Shown here piece by piece: positions 1 to 6,907 of a stretch of 64,000 bases of DNA. How positions within the stretch are numbered: position 1 is the stretch's first letter; each line of letters opens with the position of its first letter. The notes under the pieces were generated by a model, which saw only the letters and a program-made list of their open reading frames with translations, had not been told where the DNA came from and ran no database searches. A program made the translations under genes and the position numbers. The DNA comes from Paenibacillus herberti (GTDB lineage Bacteria > Bacillota > Bacilli > Paenibacillales > Paenibacillaceae). The stretch is taken from NCBI RefSeq assembly GCF_002233675.1, contig NZ_NMUQ01000001.1:2709356-2773355 (forward strand). The letters are read 5' to 3'.

Positions 1-166
1 CGACAAGTTGTTTCTCTAGCGGTGAGCACTGCTTGAGATGCACATACCCAACCAAGTTGCTGACCATGTTTGCCAACTCAAGGATCCTCCGTGCTGGAGC
101 CAATGGTTCTACACCTTCTCCGCTTGCTGCGATTTCGTCGAATGGATTCATATCGTTTGGATTCAT
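1..166 (-). CDS. Hypothetical protein of the integrated element, cut by the window edge
   Basis: About 55 codons are visible, starting MNPNDMNPFDEI, and the frame runs off the left edge without a stop. The ATG directly abuts the TAA of the upstream HTH gene. A strong AGGAGGTG ribosome site lies inside the last codons of that gene, so the two should be translationally coupled. An operator-like palindrome sits 20 bp upstream of the start, inside the HTH gene. I recognise no family. Its place next to a Cro/Xis-sized regulator suggests an early gene of the mobile element, but that is inference from position only. Confidence 0.6.
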   Translation of the reverse strand, partial: MNPNDMNPFDEIAASGEGVEPLAPARRILELANMVSNLVGYVHLKQCSPLEKQLV

Positions 167-418
167 TTAAATCACCTCCTTTATAGTTGAGTTTTGCTCA
201 ACTTTTTTTCGAAAAAAAAGTTGATCTGTCAAATCAAGAATTCCCATATCAAACTTTTCAGCAATCGCCGGCAAATGTTTCACTTTTAACTCGTTTTCGC
301 CCGTTTCGATTCTTTGATATCCTCCCGCAGTTCGTAAGCCCAATGCCGTTGCCATCTCATGAAGATGAAGGCGTTTGTCAATTCTTAACTGACGAAGGTT
401 TCCGTAATTTACATCCAT
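167..418 (-). CDS. Small XRE-type HTH protein (Cro/Xis-like position)
   Basis: This 83-residue protein is almost entirely one helix-turn-helix domain: N-terminal helices, the pattern LHLHEMATALGLRTAGGYQRIE as recognition region, and a short tail. It is transcribed divergently from the larger repressor at 585-959, the usual arrangement of a lysogeny or ICE switch in which a small Cro-like or excision-control protein opposes the main repressor. The 166-bp gap between them contains several copies of a 17-bp palindrome. Its stop codon touches the start of the next gene, and its 3' end carries another copy of the palindrome. The exact role (Cro, Xis or activator) cannot be read from the sequence. 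Confidence 0.75.
   Translation of the reverse strand: MDVNYGNLRQLRIDKRLHLHEMATALGLRTAGGYQRIETGENELKVKHLPAIAEKFDMGILDLTDQLFFRKKVEQNSTIKEVI
186..202. promoter_or_regulatory. Intragenic operator-like palindrome
   Basis: The sequence GTTGAGTTTTGCTCAAC is a perfect 6-bp inverted repeat around a 5-bp spacer. It matches the palindromes in the divergent control region at 436-568. It lies inside the 3' end of the small HTH gene, 20 bp upstream of the next start codon, so it may control a promoter for the leftward genes separately. Confidence 0.55.
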
Positions 419-435
419 TATCCCTCACCACCTTT

Positions 436-568
436 GTTGATGTTTGCTCAACTTATGAATTAAATATATTTGAGTTTTCATCAACTGTCAATGATTTATT
501 TGCTTTTTACTCAACTTAATTTTCTTTATCCTCAAATATTGCTATCCTTTCTTTGAGGTATCATCAAA
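436..568. promoter_or_regulatory. Divergent control region with operator array
   Basis: Between the two divergent HTH genes lie related 17-bp elements with half-sites GTTGA and TCAAC: GTTGATGTTTGCTCAAC at 436-452, TTTGAGTTTTCATCAAC at 469-485, a half-conserved copy at 499-515 and TTTGAGGTATCATCAAA at 552-568. Centres lie about 33, 30 and 53 bp apart, or roughly three, three and five helical turns. This is what a cooperative dimeric repressor such as ImmR or CI would bind to set the switch. Binding is inferred; the repeats are visible. Confidence 0.65.
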
Positions 569-584
569 TAATGGAGGTGATAGG

Positions 585-959
585 GTGAAACCTCCCGTAA
601 AAGCTTATGCAGAAAGAATTAAGAAACTTAGGAAATTAAAAAACTTAACTCAAAGGCAACTCGCTGACCGCCTTGGTGTCGACAACACAACAATTTCAAA
701 ATGGGAAGCAGGGATTTACGAACCGAACTCGGACCTCTTAAATCAGCTAGCAGAAATATTTGAAACAACGGTCGACGATATCCTCGGACGTAAAATTACA
801 CTAAGCTCAACCACTACGGAAGAAAAAGAGTTTTTCTTTTATGAGACTGAGGACGTTCAATTCATAGCCAGATCCAAAAAAGACATGACACCTGAAGATT
901 TCAAACACCTGATGGAGCTCGCAAAAAAGGCAAAAGAAATGTTCGACGACGAGGATTAA
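585..959 (+). CDS. ImmR/CI-type XRE repressor
   Basis: The 124-residue protein has an N-terminal XRE helix-turn-helix (LKNLTQRQLADRLGVDNTTI at about residues 18-37) and a charged C-terminal part likely to mediate multimerisation. The start has an AATGGAGGTGATAGG ribosome site. It is followed by an ImmA/IrrE-type metalloprotease, then small genes and the integrase on the same strand, the order immR-immA-int known from ICEBs1-like elements. In that family the protease cleaves the repressor to induce excision. It probably keeps the element silent by binding the palindromes at 436-568. The family is confident; the exact element type is not. Confidence 0.85.
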   Translation: MKPPVKAYAERIKKLRKLKNLTQRQLADRLGVDNTTISKWEAGIYEPNSDLLNQLAEIFETTVDDILGRKITLSSTTTEEKEFFFYETEDVQFIARSKKDMTPEDFKHLMELAKKAKEMFDDED

Positions 960-1008
960 GCGAAGCAGCTCCGCGAGGTTTCGTCCTGATTTCAAGCGAG
1001 CGATCAAC

Positions 1009-1716
1009 ATGGCGAACGAACTATTACGCGAGCTGGGGAATCCACCGCCTCCAATCGATCCATTCTGGATTGCCTTAGAGATGGGCTGGAAGGTAGCATA
1101 CGACGATGTCCGCGGCGCGGCCGGCATGACTTACAAGATCAAGAAGAAATCGGGAATGAAATACGCGATATTCATAAGCGACAAAGCAGACCTATCTTTT
1201 CCCGAGGATACGATCTATCGACGCGACAGGTTCACGCTGGCCCACGAAATAGGCCACATTCTAATGCACCCTAAATTCGAGTGGAACCAGATTGCCGATC
1301 CTGAACTGGATAGTAAGATTGAAGTCGAGGCTAATTGGTTCGCCAGTCGACTATTGATGCCGGACTACGCTTTTCAGAGCGTGATGGATCTGACAGCTAC
1401 TTCAGTAATGGCTAAGTTTGATGTCAACTTATCAGCGGCTAAAAAACGCCTGGACAAGCTAGATGAACGTATTAAAGAGCGTCTTACCCAAGAAGTATCT
1501 CTCTTTTACGGATGGCAGCAAGAGCACATAGAAGATAAGTCGCTTTTTGTTATTCCTGAAAATGATTTTAAGTACTACTCAGAGATCTTTATGATGGAAG
1601 CCGCCGCTATGGCAGAAGTTGATATGGAACTCAGAATTTGCAGACATTGCGAAGACGTCCTTATCAGGGATTGGTTCGGCTATTTTTGTGTGAGCTGTGT
1701 GCTTTACGACATTTAG
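1009..1716 (+). CDS. ImmA/IrrE-family metallo-endopeptidase
   Basis: A zinc-protease motif HEIGH (near residues 78-82, context FTLAHEIGHILMH) and a downstream ExxANWFASRLLMP segment identify the ImmA/IrrE (COG2856) family, which inactivates the cognate repressor by proteolysis. The protein is 235 residues, somewhat long because of a C-terminal extension carrying C-x2-C pairs (CRHC and CVSC, near residues 213-232) that could form a small zinc ribbon. Coding-like sequence continues upstream in frame to about 955, but ATG 1009 is the first canonical start and has only a weak ribosome site. An unusual start or coupling to the repressor gene is therefore possible. Confidence 0.85.
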   Translation: MANELLRELGNPPPPIDPFWIALEMGWKVAYDDVRGAAGMTYKIKKKSGMKYAIFISDKADLSFPEDTIYRRDRFTLAHEIGHILMHPKFEWNQIADPELDSKIEVEANWFASRLLMPDYAFQSVMDLTATSVMAKFDVNLSAAKKRLDKLDERIKERLTQEVSLFYGWQQEHIEDKSLFVIPENDFKYYSEIFMMEAAAMAEVDMELRICRHCEDVLIRDWFGYFCVSCVLYDI

Positions 1717-1720
1717 CAAG

Positions 1721-1739
1721 TTCCTCATCCGATGAGGAA
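1721..1739 (+). other. Palindrome/hairpin upstream of small membrane gene
   Basis: TTCCTCATCCGATGAGGAA has perfect 9-bp arms around one central base and lies 17 nt before the TTG start at 1757. A second hairpin with the same core CATCCGATG but different, still complementary, arms lies at the same relative place before the next gene. There is no T-run, so it is not an intrinsic terminator. Confidence 0.5.
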
Positions 1740-1756
1740 TTGAAAGGCTGATCGAG

Positions 1757-1975
1757 TTGAAAGAACATGGATTGGGGTCAAAGATTCTTGTCGGCATTGC
1801 TGGTATTAGCATGCTCTTGGGGTTTATCGCTTGCGGGTATATTCTCTATCAATTCATTGGTTATTACGCGCTGATTCCAACTTGCATATTTGCGTTTTTG
1901 GCAGTGATTGGAGCCAACATATCGATTCAAGAAAGTGTTGATTCGGCTTTGAGAAAAAATCGTCATAGAGGATAA
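1757..1975 (+). CDS. Small membrane protein of the integrated element
   Basis: Seventy-two residues with two hydrophobic helices (about 12-35 and 38-52) and a basic C-terminus (KNRHRG). The start is TTG with a modest GAAAGG ribosome site, placed after a 19-bp palindrome. It lies between the ImmA-type protease and a coiled-coil membrane protein, all on the plus strand, presumably one transcript leading to the integrase. I do not recognise the family. Small membrane proteins in this position of ICEs and prophages may act in exclusion or immunity, but nothing here shows it. Confidence 0.55.
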   Translation: MKEHGLGSKILVGIAGISMLLGFIACGYILYQFIGYYALIPTCIFAFLAVIGANISIQESVDSALRKNRHRG

Positions 1976-1985
1976 CGAGCAACTC

Positions 1986-2000
1986 CCCCATCCGATGGGG
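1986..2000 (+). other. Second palindrome/hairpin, same core as 1721-1739
   Basis: CCCCATCCGATGGGG (7-bp arms, one central base) ends 18 nt before the GTG start at 2019. Both copies also have AGCAA eleven bases before the CATCCGATG core. The arms differ from the first copy on both sides in a compensatory way. Confidence 0.5.
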
Positions 2001-2018
2001 ACCTATAAGGTGTATAGC

Positions 2019-2567
2019 GTGAAAAAAGACTTGATTCGGTATGGATTCATTCTGATCTTATTGTTCGGCATTGCAGTTTTTGTTTATCCAACGTTGTACA
2101 AGTATGACAAACTCGATCAAAAATATCCCGTAAAGATTAATCGAATTACTGGTGAAACAAAAGTATTGGTCGGAAGTACTTGGAATACAGTATCTGATTC
2201 AACTAACGACATACAAGAAATTGAAGAATTCAAATCTGAAATTTATGAACAAATTGAGCAGAATAAAGAAAATATAAAAAACGAGGTCGTTGAGAGTATT
2301 AGATCTGAAGTTCTTCAACAAGTTGAGTCAGATCTCCAAGCTGTGCAACAAGAAATTGCAATTTATAAAGAAAGTTCTCTCGATCCAAATAATTCGTTCA
2401 CTATTAATGATACAACAGACACTGTCAAAAAGATTATGGGCGCCCCTGATTCAATAAATAGTATTGGCCCATTTGATACTTGGAGCTATGGAGAAGACTC
2501 TGTCAAATTCGAAGATGGCAAGGTTGTCGGTTGGGTAAATTCCAGCAACAGCCTTAAAATTAAGTAA
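2019..2567 (+). CDS. Membrane-anchored coiled-coil protein of the integrated element
   Basis: I chose the GTG at 2019 because AAGGTG lies six bases before it; an ATG at 1995 in the same frame is inside the preceding hairpin. The protein has a single N-terminal membrane segment (FILILLFGIAVFVYPTLY), then a long Glu/Gln/Lys-rich coiled coil, then a C-terminal domain around MGAPDSINSIGPFDTWSYGEDSVKFEDG. That end resembles the small SmpA/OmlA-like fold seen in proteins with a GxPdxi...W.YG pattern. It would face the outside of the cell. The function is unknown. The stop overlaps the start of the next small gene (TAATG). Confidence 0.65.
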   Translation: MKKDLIRYGFILILLFGIAVFVYPTLYKYDKLDQKYPVKINRITGETKVLVGSTWNTVSDSTNDIQEIEEFKSEIYEQIEQNKENIKNEVVESIRSEVLQQVESDLQAVQQEIAIYKESSLDPNNSFTINDTTDTVKKIMGAPDSINSIGPFDTWSYGEDSVKFEDGKVVGWVNSSNSLKIK

Positions 2568-2743
2568 TGCGGAGTAATGAGCTAAATCTCGCCTTCCTCC
2601 ACCGCCTCCCCATCAGTATCTGGCAGGACGGTGAGCCGCAGGACTACGGCCTGATCGAGCTGCACATTCAAGACGCGGTGAAGGTAAACGGCATGTACTA
2701 CGTCAAGAGCCAGTACGAATTTAGACTCGAAGAAGCCCGCTGA
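2567..2743 (+). CDS. Small hypothetical protein (58 residues)
   Basis: The ATG overlaps the previous stop as TAATG, and the frame runs 58 codons to TGA at 2741-2743. The product begins MRSNELNLAFL and contains ISIWQDGEPQDYGLIELHIQ. A GGAG lies too near the start to act for it, so translation is probably coupled. The TGA sits in the loop of the terminator hairpin that follows, so translation and termination may interact. Codon use and GC content (higher than the AT-rich gene before it) resemble the integrase. No family recognised. Confidence 0.5.
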   Translation: MRSNELNLAFLHRLPISIWQDGEPQDYGLIELHIQDAVKVNGMYYVKSQYEFRLEEAR

Positions 2744-2753
2744 GGGCTTTTTC
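2734..2753 (+). terminator. Intrinsic terminator before the integrase
   Basis: AGCCC-GCTGA-GGGCT followed by TTTTCTTTCC forms a short hairpin with a U-rich tail. It overlaps the stop codon of the 58-residue gene and separates the regulatory genes from the integrase. Confidence 0.65.
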
Positions 2754-2801
2754 TTTCCATATTTATCCGAACGTACATTCTGAGACAGGAGGAGGTTGGA
2801 C

Positions 2802-4022
2802 ATGGCATCGTTCAAAAAGATCCCAGCCAACAACAAGCAGGGCTATAAGTGGATGTGCATCAAGGATGGCCCGGCCGACCCCGCTACCGGCGCGCGGAAT
2901 CAAATCAAACGGCGTGCAGACACGAGGAAGGAAGCTGAGGCTCGCTGCGACGAGGCAATTCGCAGCTTGACGGAGTTCGGAATTGACGTGAAGAAGCTGA
3001 AGAACCTGACCTTTGAGAAAGTCGCGGAGGAATGGATCGAATCCTATCATCGGACAGGCGTGAAAAAAAGAACCATCATTATACGTAAAAGCTGCATCAA
3101 GACGATCCTGAGATTCAACGGACAGAAGATCATTGACCGAGTCACTCCGCGGGACCACCAATATATGCTAAACACGATGGATGATGAGGGCTATTCAAAG
3201 TCGACGATCGAATTGGTACATGTGACAGCTAACATGATCTACAAATATGCTGTCAAGATGAAATACCGTAAGGACAACCCGGCCACTGGGGCAGTAATTC
3301 CGATACGACGTCGTACGGTCGAAGAGATTGAAAATAACCCGATTGAGGAAAAGTATTTAGAGAGGCACGAATTAAGCGAATTTCTTGAAGCCGTAATCCA
3401 ACACGGTCTCAAGCTCGACAAGGAAGTTTTCTTTACGTTGACTTTCGGCGGTATGAGGATGGGAGAGCTACTTGCGTTTAAGTGGACAGACCTCACACCA
3501 TTAATCAAACACATACGGGTTACAAAGACGCTGTTCAGCGAGAAAAATAACATGAAGCAATACGAGCTGGTTCCACCAAAAACGAACGCATCAATCCGTG
3601 AATTTGACCTGGATGAATTAATCATCGACATGCTCATGGCCCTGAAACAAAAGCAAGAGGAGGAATTCGAATCAATACGCCTTGTCATTAAGGATTTCCA
3701 TGATGGGAATTTTATAATCAGGAACGATAATGGATATCCTTGGACTCCGAAAAAGCTCTCGCTTCGTTTAGAGAGGATTTTGAAGAAGACTAAGATCACC
3801 AAGCGCGTGACCTCGCATATTTTCCGACACACGCACATCAGTATGCTAACAGAAGCTGGAGTGCCGCTAAGCACCATCATGCAGCGAGTAGGTCACGATG
3901 ATCCAAAGACCACCCTGAAGATCTATACACACATAACGGAGAAAATGAAAAAGGATGCCGCGACGATGGTATCAACATCGTACGAAGACATCCTCAAGGG
4001 CCTCGTTTTGCAAGAAACGTGA
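2802..4022 (+). CDS. int: Tyrosine recombinase (site-specific integrase)
   Basis: The ATG at 2802 follows an AGGAGG site at proper spacing; a TTG six bases earlier is less likely. It is a roughly 406-residue phage/ICE-type integrase. It has an N-terminal arm-binding domain, a central SAM-like core-binding domain (about 75-165), and a catalytic domain with the first Arg in GGMRMGELL (about 218), the HxxR in SHIFRHTH (about 340-343), a second His in VGHDD, and the Tyr nucleophile in KIYTHI (about 375). It would join or excise the element at its attachment site. It is the last gene of the element on this side, so the junction should lie just downstream. Confidence 0.93.
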   Translation: MASFKKIPANNKQGYKWMCIKDGPADPATGARNQIKRRADTRKEAEARCDEAIRSLTEFGIDVKKLKNLTFEKVAEEWIESYHRTGVKKRTIIIRKSCIKTILRFNGQKIIDRVTPRDHQYMLNTMDDEGYSKSTIELVHVTANMIYKYAVKMKYRKDNPATGAVIPIRRRTVEEIENNPIEEKYLERHELSEFLEAVIQHGLKLDKEVFFTLTFGGMRMGELLAFKWTDLTPLIKHIRVTKTLFSEKNNMKQYELVPPKTNASIREFDLDELIIDMLMALKQKQEEEFESIRLVIKDFHDGNFIIRNDNGYPWTPKKLSLRLERILKKTKITKRVTSHIFRHTHISMLTEAGVPLSTIMQRVGHDDPKTTLKIYTHITEKMKKDAATMVSTSYEDILKGLVLQET

Positions 4023-4165
4023 CCTTTCCGTGACCTTCTGCCCTTATACCGACTCTATAAGTCTTGTAAACCTTGGTTTAATAGGGTTTTTCGGAATCAT
4101 ATATTCTATGTTTCGGATAAAAACCAATCAGAACGCAGAACCTAGGGAACAAGCTCAAGTTCGCG
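4023..4165. other. Probable element/chromosome junction (attachment region)
   Basis: Integrase genes of this type usually sit next to their own att site. This gap lies between the integrase and the host-type LytH gene. It contains an inverted pair GGTTTTT (4085-4091) and AAAAACC (4119-4125) around a repeated TTTCGGA. The second att copy would be left of the window, so the exact core cannot be fixed here. Confidence 0.35.
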
Positions 4166-4183
4166 GTGGAGGTGTGCAGATTA

Positions 4184-5215
4184 ATGAAAAAATGGATAGC
4201 CGCGGCAACCGCATCTGTACTGCTGGGCTCCTATGCGGCAGCGACCGTTTATGCAGCGCCGGAGCCTTCCCTTGAACCAGCCAAAGAGGCTGGCGCGCTG
4301 GAGGTACGCCGATCTGCTTATGACCGGCTAGCTCTGATGACGGGGCTGGAGTGGGAGCAGGTGGCGGCGCTGGATCAGTATGAGCGCACGTTACGTAAGG
4401 CTCGTCCCAAAGCTCGGCCAAAGCTCGGCTCCTGGGCAGGGCTCTATGTAACTCCTGACCAATGGAGCGGCTATTTAAATCCAGACAAAGAAGACCGTAA
4501 TTCCACATCCATTCTTTTTTTCGGCGGAATCGGAAAAGACGGCAATGGCGACGGCAAAGCCGATCCCACTAACGACATTGACCTTCTCTATTCTCAAGCT
4601 TCAGCTGTTGCCAAAATGGGATCCTCTTCCGATGATTTCCTAATCGGCGTGTGGGAATTCTACCACAATATGCGCGCCGTACAGCGCGTAAATCAGTTTG
4701 CCCAGCTGTACCGTACCCACGGACGATTGAATCTGGAAGGCAGTGCATTCCCGGTCCCCGTCGGGACGCATTATTCCTATCGCAGCACCTGGGGAACAGC
4801 CCGCGGCTGGGGCGGACATCGGACGCATGAAGGCACAGATATTTTCGCCGATCATGGTCTGCCGGTTCGCAGTACTTGTTATGGCGTCGTGGAAAATATG
4901 GGCTGGAACTCCTATGGCGGTTGGCGCATCGGCATTCGGGATCTCGATAACCGATACCATTACTACGCTCATCTGTCCGGCTTCGATAAGTCACTGCGCA
5001 GCGGACAAGCCGTCACGCCAGGCCAAACGATTGGCTGGGTCGGCAGCTCCGGTTATGGCAAGCCTGGCACCTCAGGCAAGTTCCCACCGCATCTCCATTA
5101 CGGCATCTATCGCGATCGCGGCATGCTGGAGTGGGCGTTCGACCCTTACCCACTGTTGCGCCAATGGGAAAAGGCGGAATTCAAAGCCCGCAAGAAGAGC
5201 AAACAGGCAAAATAA
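4184..5215 (+). CDS. lytH: M23 metallopeptidase, LytH (YunA)-like sporulation peptidase
   Basis: ATG 4184 follows GGTGGAGGTG. The protein has a signal peptide (MKKWIAAATASVLLGSYAAA), a spacer region, and a C-terminal M23 domain with the zinc motif HEGTD (about 213-217), HYYAHL and HLHYG (about 303-307). M23 enzymes cut peptide cross-links in peptidoglycan. In Bacillus subtilis LytH is an L-Ala-D-Glu peptidase that trims spore cortex stem peptides, and its gene neighbours yunB. Here a yunB-like gene lies convergently next door, which supports the LytH call over a general endopeptidase. A strong terminator follows. Confidence 0.75.
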   Translation: MKKWIAAATASVLLGSYAAATVYAAPEPSLEPAKEAGALEVRRSAYDRLALMTGLEWEQVAALDQYERTLRKARPKARPKLGSWAGLYVTPDQWSGYLNPDKEDRNSTSILFFGGIGKDGNGDGKADPTNDIDLLYSQASAVAKMGSSSDDFLIGVWEFYHNMRAVQRVNQFAQLYRTHGRLNLEGSAFPVPVGTHYSYRSTWGTARGWGGHRTHEGTDIFADHGLPVRSTCYGVVENMGWNSYGGWRIGIRDLDNRYHYYAHLSGFDKSLRSGQAVTPGQTIGWVGSSGYGKPGTSGKFPPHLHYGIYRDRGMLEWAFDPYPLLRQWEKAEFKARKKSKQAK

Positions 5216-5246
5216 CTGGCTTAAACAGCATCTCTACAACGCAGCT

Positions 5247-5284
5247 CAAACAAGCAGGCGGGGCCTCCCCTCCTGCTTGTTTGC
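5247..5284 (+). terminator. Terminator of the lytH-like gene
   Basis: A long hairpin pairs CAAACAAGCAGG (5247-5258) with CCTGCTTGTTTG (5272-5283) around GGGG/CCCC, ending in a short T-rich stretch. Confidence 0.8.
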
Positions 5285-5392
5285 ATCCTGCTAAACTAAA
5301 ATTCTTTAAATATCCTGTTCTCTCAGGACTTCCCTGACTTTCCCACCTAAGAAGCCTACTATTCTCCCCTAAGCCTTCTCAACCTCCCCATC

Positions 5393-6319
5393 TTACTCCC
5401 CAGCTGCCCCCTCCAGCGCTCCGTCTGCTCCTGGTTTCGCTGGGCCGGGAGGCAAAGCTAGCGCCGGAGCTGACGAAGCGCTATCGCCTACTGCACGGCC
5501 TTTCCCGTCATAATAGTAAGTTGGCACATCTCCAACTACCATTAAATAGGAGATTGGTATTTCCATTTCTACCGTCTGCGAAGCCGCATCATAAGGAATA
5601 ATGATGGAAAGCTCAGTACGTATTTTAAGATAAACTTCAATCACCATGCTATTAATGCCGGCATCCTTTTGCCTCGTACTAAGTTCTACTCTCGCATCGC
5701 CGAGCGGCTCATATCGGATCGGCACACGAGGTCCAAAAGAGGAGAGCAACGCGCTGCCAAACGCTTGGCCGAGTGGAATTCCCTCACGGAAATTTTCCGT
5801 TTCCTTAAGCGTACGCTGTACGGTTTCTATTGTCTGCGCCGTTATTTTCATATGTTCATTGTAATTCATCATGAAACCGGTCGTTTTGCCGCTTTCGTTT
5901 GTCTTCCAATCGATCAGGTCCTCGGATTTCGTATCAGAAGCAACTTGTTCCATGATCGCCTTATTGATCGCTTCCGTCATGATTTGCTTCACCTTTAGCT
6001 GCGCAATCCGCATTAGCGGCGGCTGCAGCTTCTTTTCGATGACAAGCAGTGAGCTTATAGAAAAAAGGAGCAGCAGAACCGCCATAATAAGTAATATCCA
6101 ACGCTTGCCCCTGCGACGCCTTCTTTTTGGCTGGGCTGAATCTGAATCTAGAGCAGCTGAGTATATTCTCGGCCCGCGCCTCGGCAACATCGGCCGCAAA
6201 TTCAACTTCCATGGCGTTACCTGGCCTCTGCGGGCTGCAGCAGGACGGGCGAGCCTCATCCGTTTTACCGGCCGGACCGGCATCCGCCACGATATGCGGC
6301 GTCTTCCCCATCGTGCCAT
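5393..6319 (-). CDS. yunB: Sporulation protein YunB
   Basis: The ATG at 6319 has a GGGGAGG site six bases upstream; the open frame extends further but without support. The 308-residue product has a strongly basic N-terminal tail (many Arg), one membrane helix (WILLIMAVLLLLFSISSLLV) and an external domain. The pattern IPLGQAFGSALLSSFGP, followed by PIRYEPLGDARVEL and VEMEIPISYLMVVGDVPTYY, is typical of YunB, a sigma-E-controlled Bacillus mother-cell protein. The Ala/Pro/Gly-rich C-terminus and the Arg-rich N-terminus are longer than in Bacillus. It is convergent to the lytH-like gene. Confidence 0.85.
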   Translation of the reverse strand: MARWGRRRISWRMPVRPVKRMRLARPAAARRGQVTPWKLNLRPMLPRRGPRIYSAALDSDSAQPKRRRRRGKRWILLIMAVLLLLFSISSLLVIEKKLQPPLMRIAQLKVKQIMTEAINKAIMEQVASDTKSEDLIDWKTNESGKTTGFMMNYNEHMKITAQTIETVQRTLKETENFREGIPLGQAFGSALLSSFGPRVPIRYEPLGDARVELSTRQKDAGINSMVIEVYLKIRTELSIIIPYDAASQTVEMEIPISYLMVVGDVPTYYYDGKGRAVGDSASSAPALALPPGPAKPGADGALEGAAGE

Positions 6320-6445
6320 CGATTTCCCTCCCCGGACAACTAGGTTCCTTTCCCATCCTATGCGGCCATGCCCGTGATAAGAAGACACGTGCATTATAAA
6401 TAAAGACCAATAGGATAATAGACTATACCAATCTACTTCAACTCG

Positions 6446-6455
6446 CATATTGATA
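6446..6455 (+). promoter_or_regulatory. Possible sporulation-type -10 element
   Basis: CATATTGATA, 40 bp before the start at 6495, loosely resembles the CATAnnnTA -10 box of sigma-E/sigma-K promoters. No convincing -35 element is seen, so this is only a hint. Confidence 0.25.
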
Positions 6456-6494
6456 TAAAGGAAGAAGTTATTCAAAAAAATAAGGAGTGAAATT

Positions 6495-6848
6495 ATGGCC
6501 CTTAAATCTAAAAAAAGCACGACGTGCAAAAAAAAATCGAATTGCAAGGCATTAAGAAAACTGCTAGGCATGTCGCAATCCCAAACCTCTTTTAGCAACT
6601 TAACGATTCTCTGGGTAAACACAAATGGTGTTCCCAAACAAACATCAGCGAATGTTTTTGCTATAATACTTGATGCAAACAATAATCCAGTGGGAGTTGC
6701 ACCGTTTGATGCGAACGGAGTTGCTGTCATTGCAGAAATTCCAGTCTTAACGACAGTCAGCTACAAGTTAGCGATTAACATGGAGGGCAATGTGCTTCGC
6801 TCAGCTACGATTCCAAGCAATGTAGAAGCCTTCGTTGTCATCGGCTAA
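6495..6848 (+). CDS. Small hypothetical protein with Lys/Cys-rich head and beta-rich body
   Basis: A 117-residue protein with a strong ribosome site (AAGGAGTGAAATT). Residues 1-30 are rich in Lys, Ser and Cys (KSKKSTTCKKKSNCK). The rest is hydrophobic and beta-prone (FAIILDANNNPVGVAPFD, SYKLAINMEG), suggesting one Ig- or transthyretin-like sandwich. There is no signal peptide or membrane helix. A basic head on a beta domain occurs in some spore-surface proteins, and the flanking genes are sporulation genes, but I do not recognise the family. A terminator hairpin follows. Confidence 0.65.
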   Translation: MALKSKKSTTCKKKSNCKALRKLLGMSQSQTSFSNLTILWVNTNGVPKQTSANVFAIILDANNNPVGVAPFDANGVAVIAEIPVLTTVSYKLAINMEGNVLRSATIPSNVEAFVVIG

Positions 6849-6852
6849 TGAA

Positions 6853-6884
6853 AAAAACCGATCCACATGGGACCGGTTTTCGAA
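6853..6884 (+). terminator. Terminator after the 117-residue gene
   Basis: AAAAACCGATCC-CACATG-GGACCGGTTTT forms a stem with one mismatch, with A-runs on one side and T-runs on the other, so it may serve both strands. Confidence 0.6.
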
Positions 6885-6907
6885 AAGGCTTATTCAAGCC
6901 ATAAAAA

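Noticed and set aside
6320..6730. N-terminal extension of YunB by 137 codons
   Set aside because: The strong GGGGAGG site and ATG at 6319 fit YunB length; the extension would run through the promoter and start of the divergent gene at 6495.
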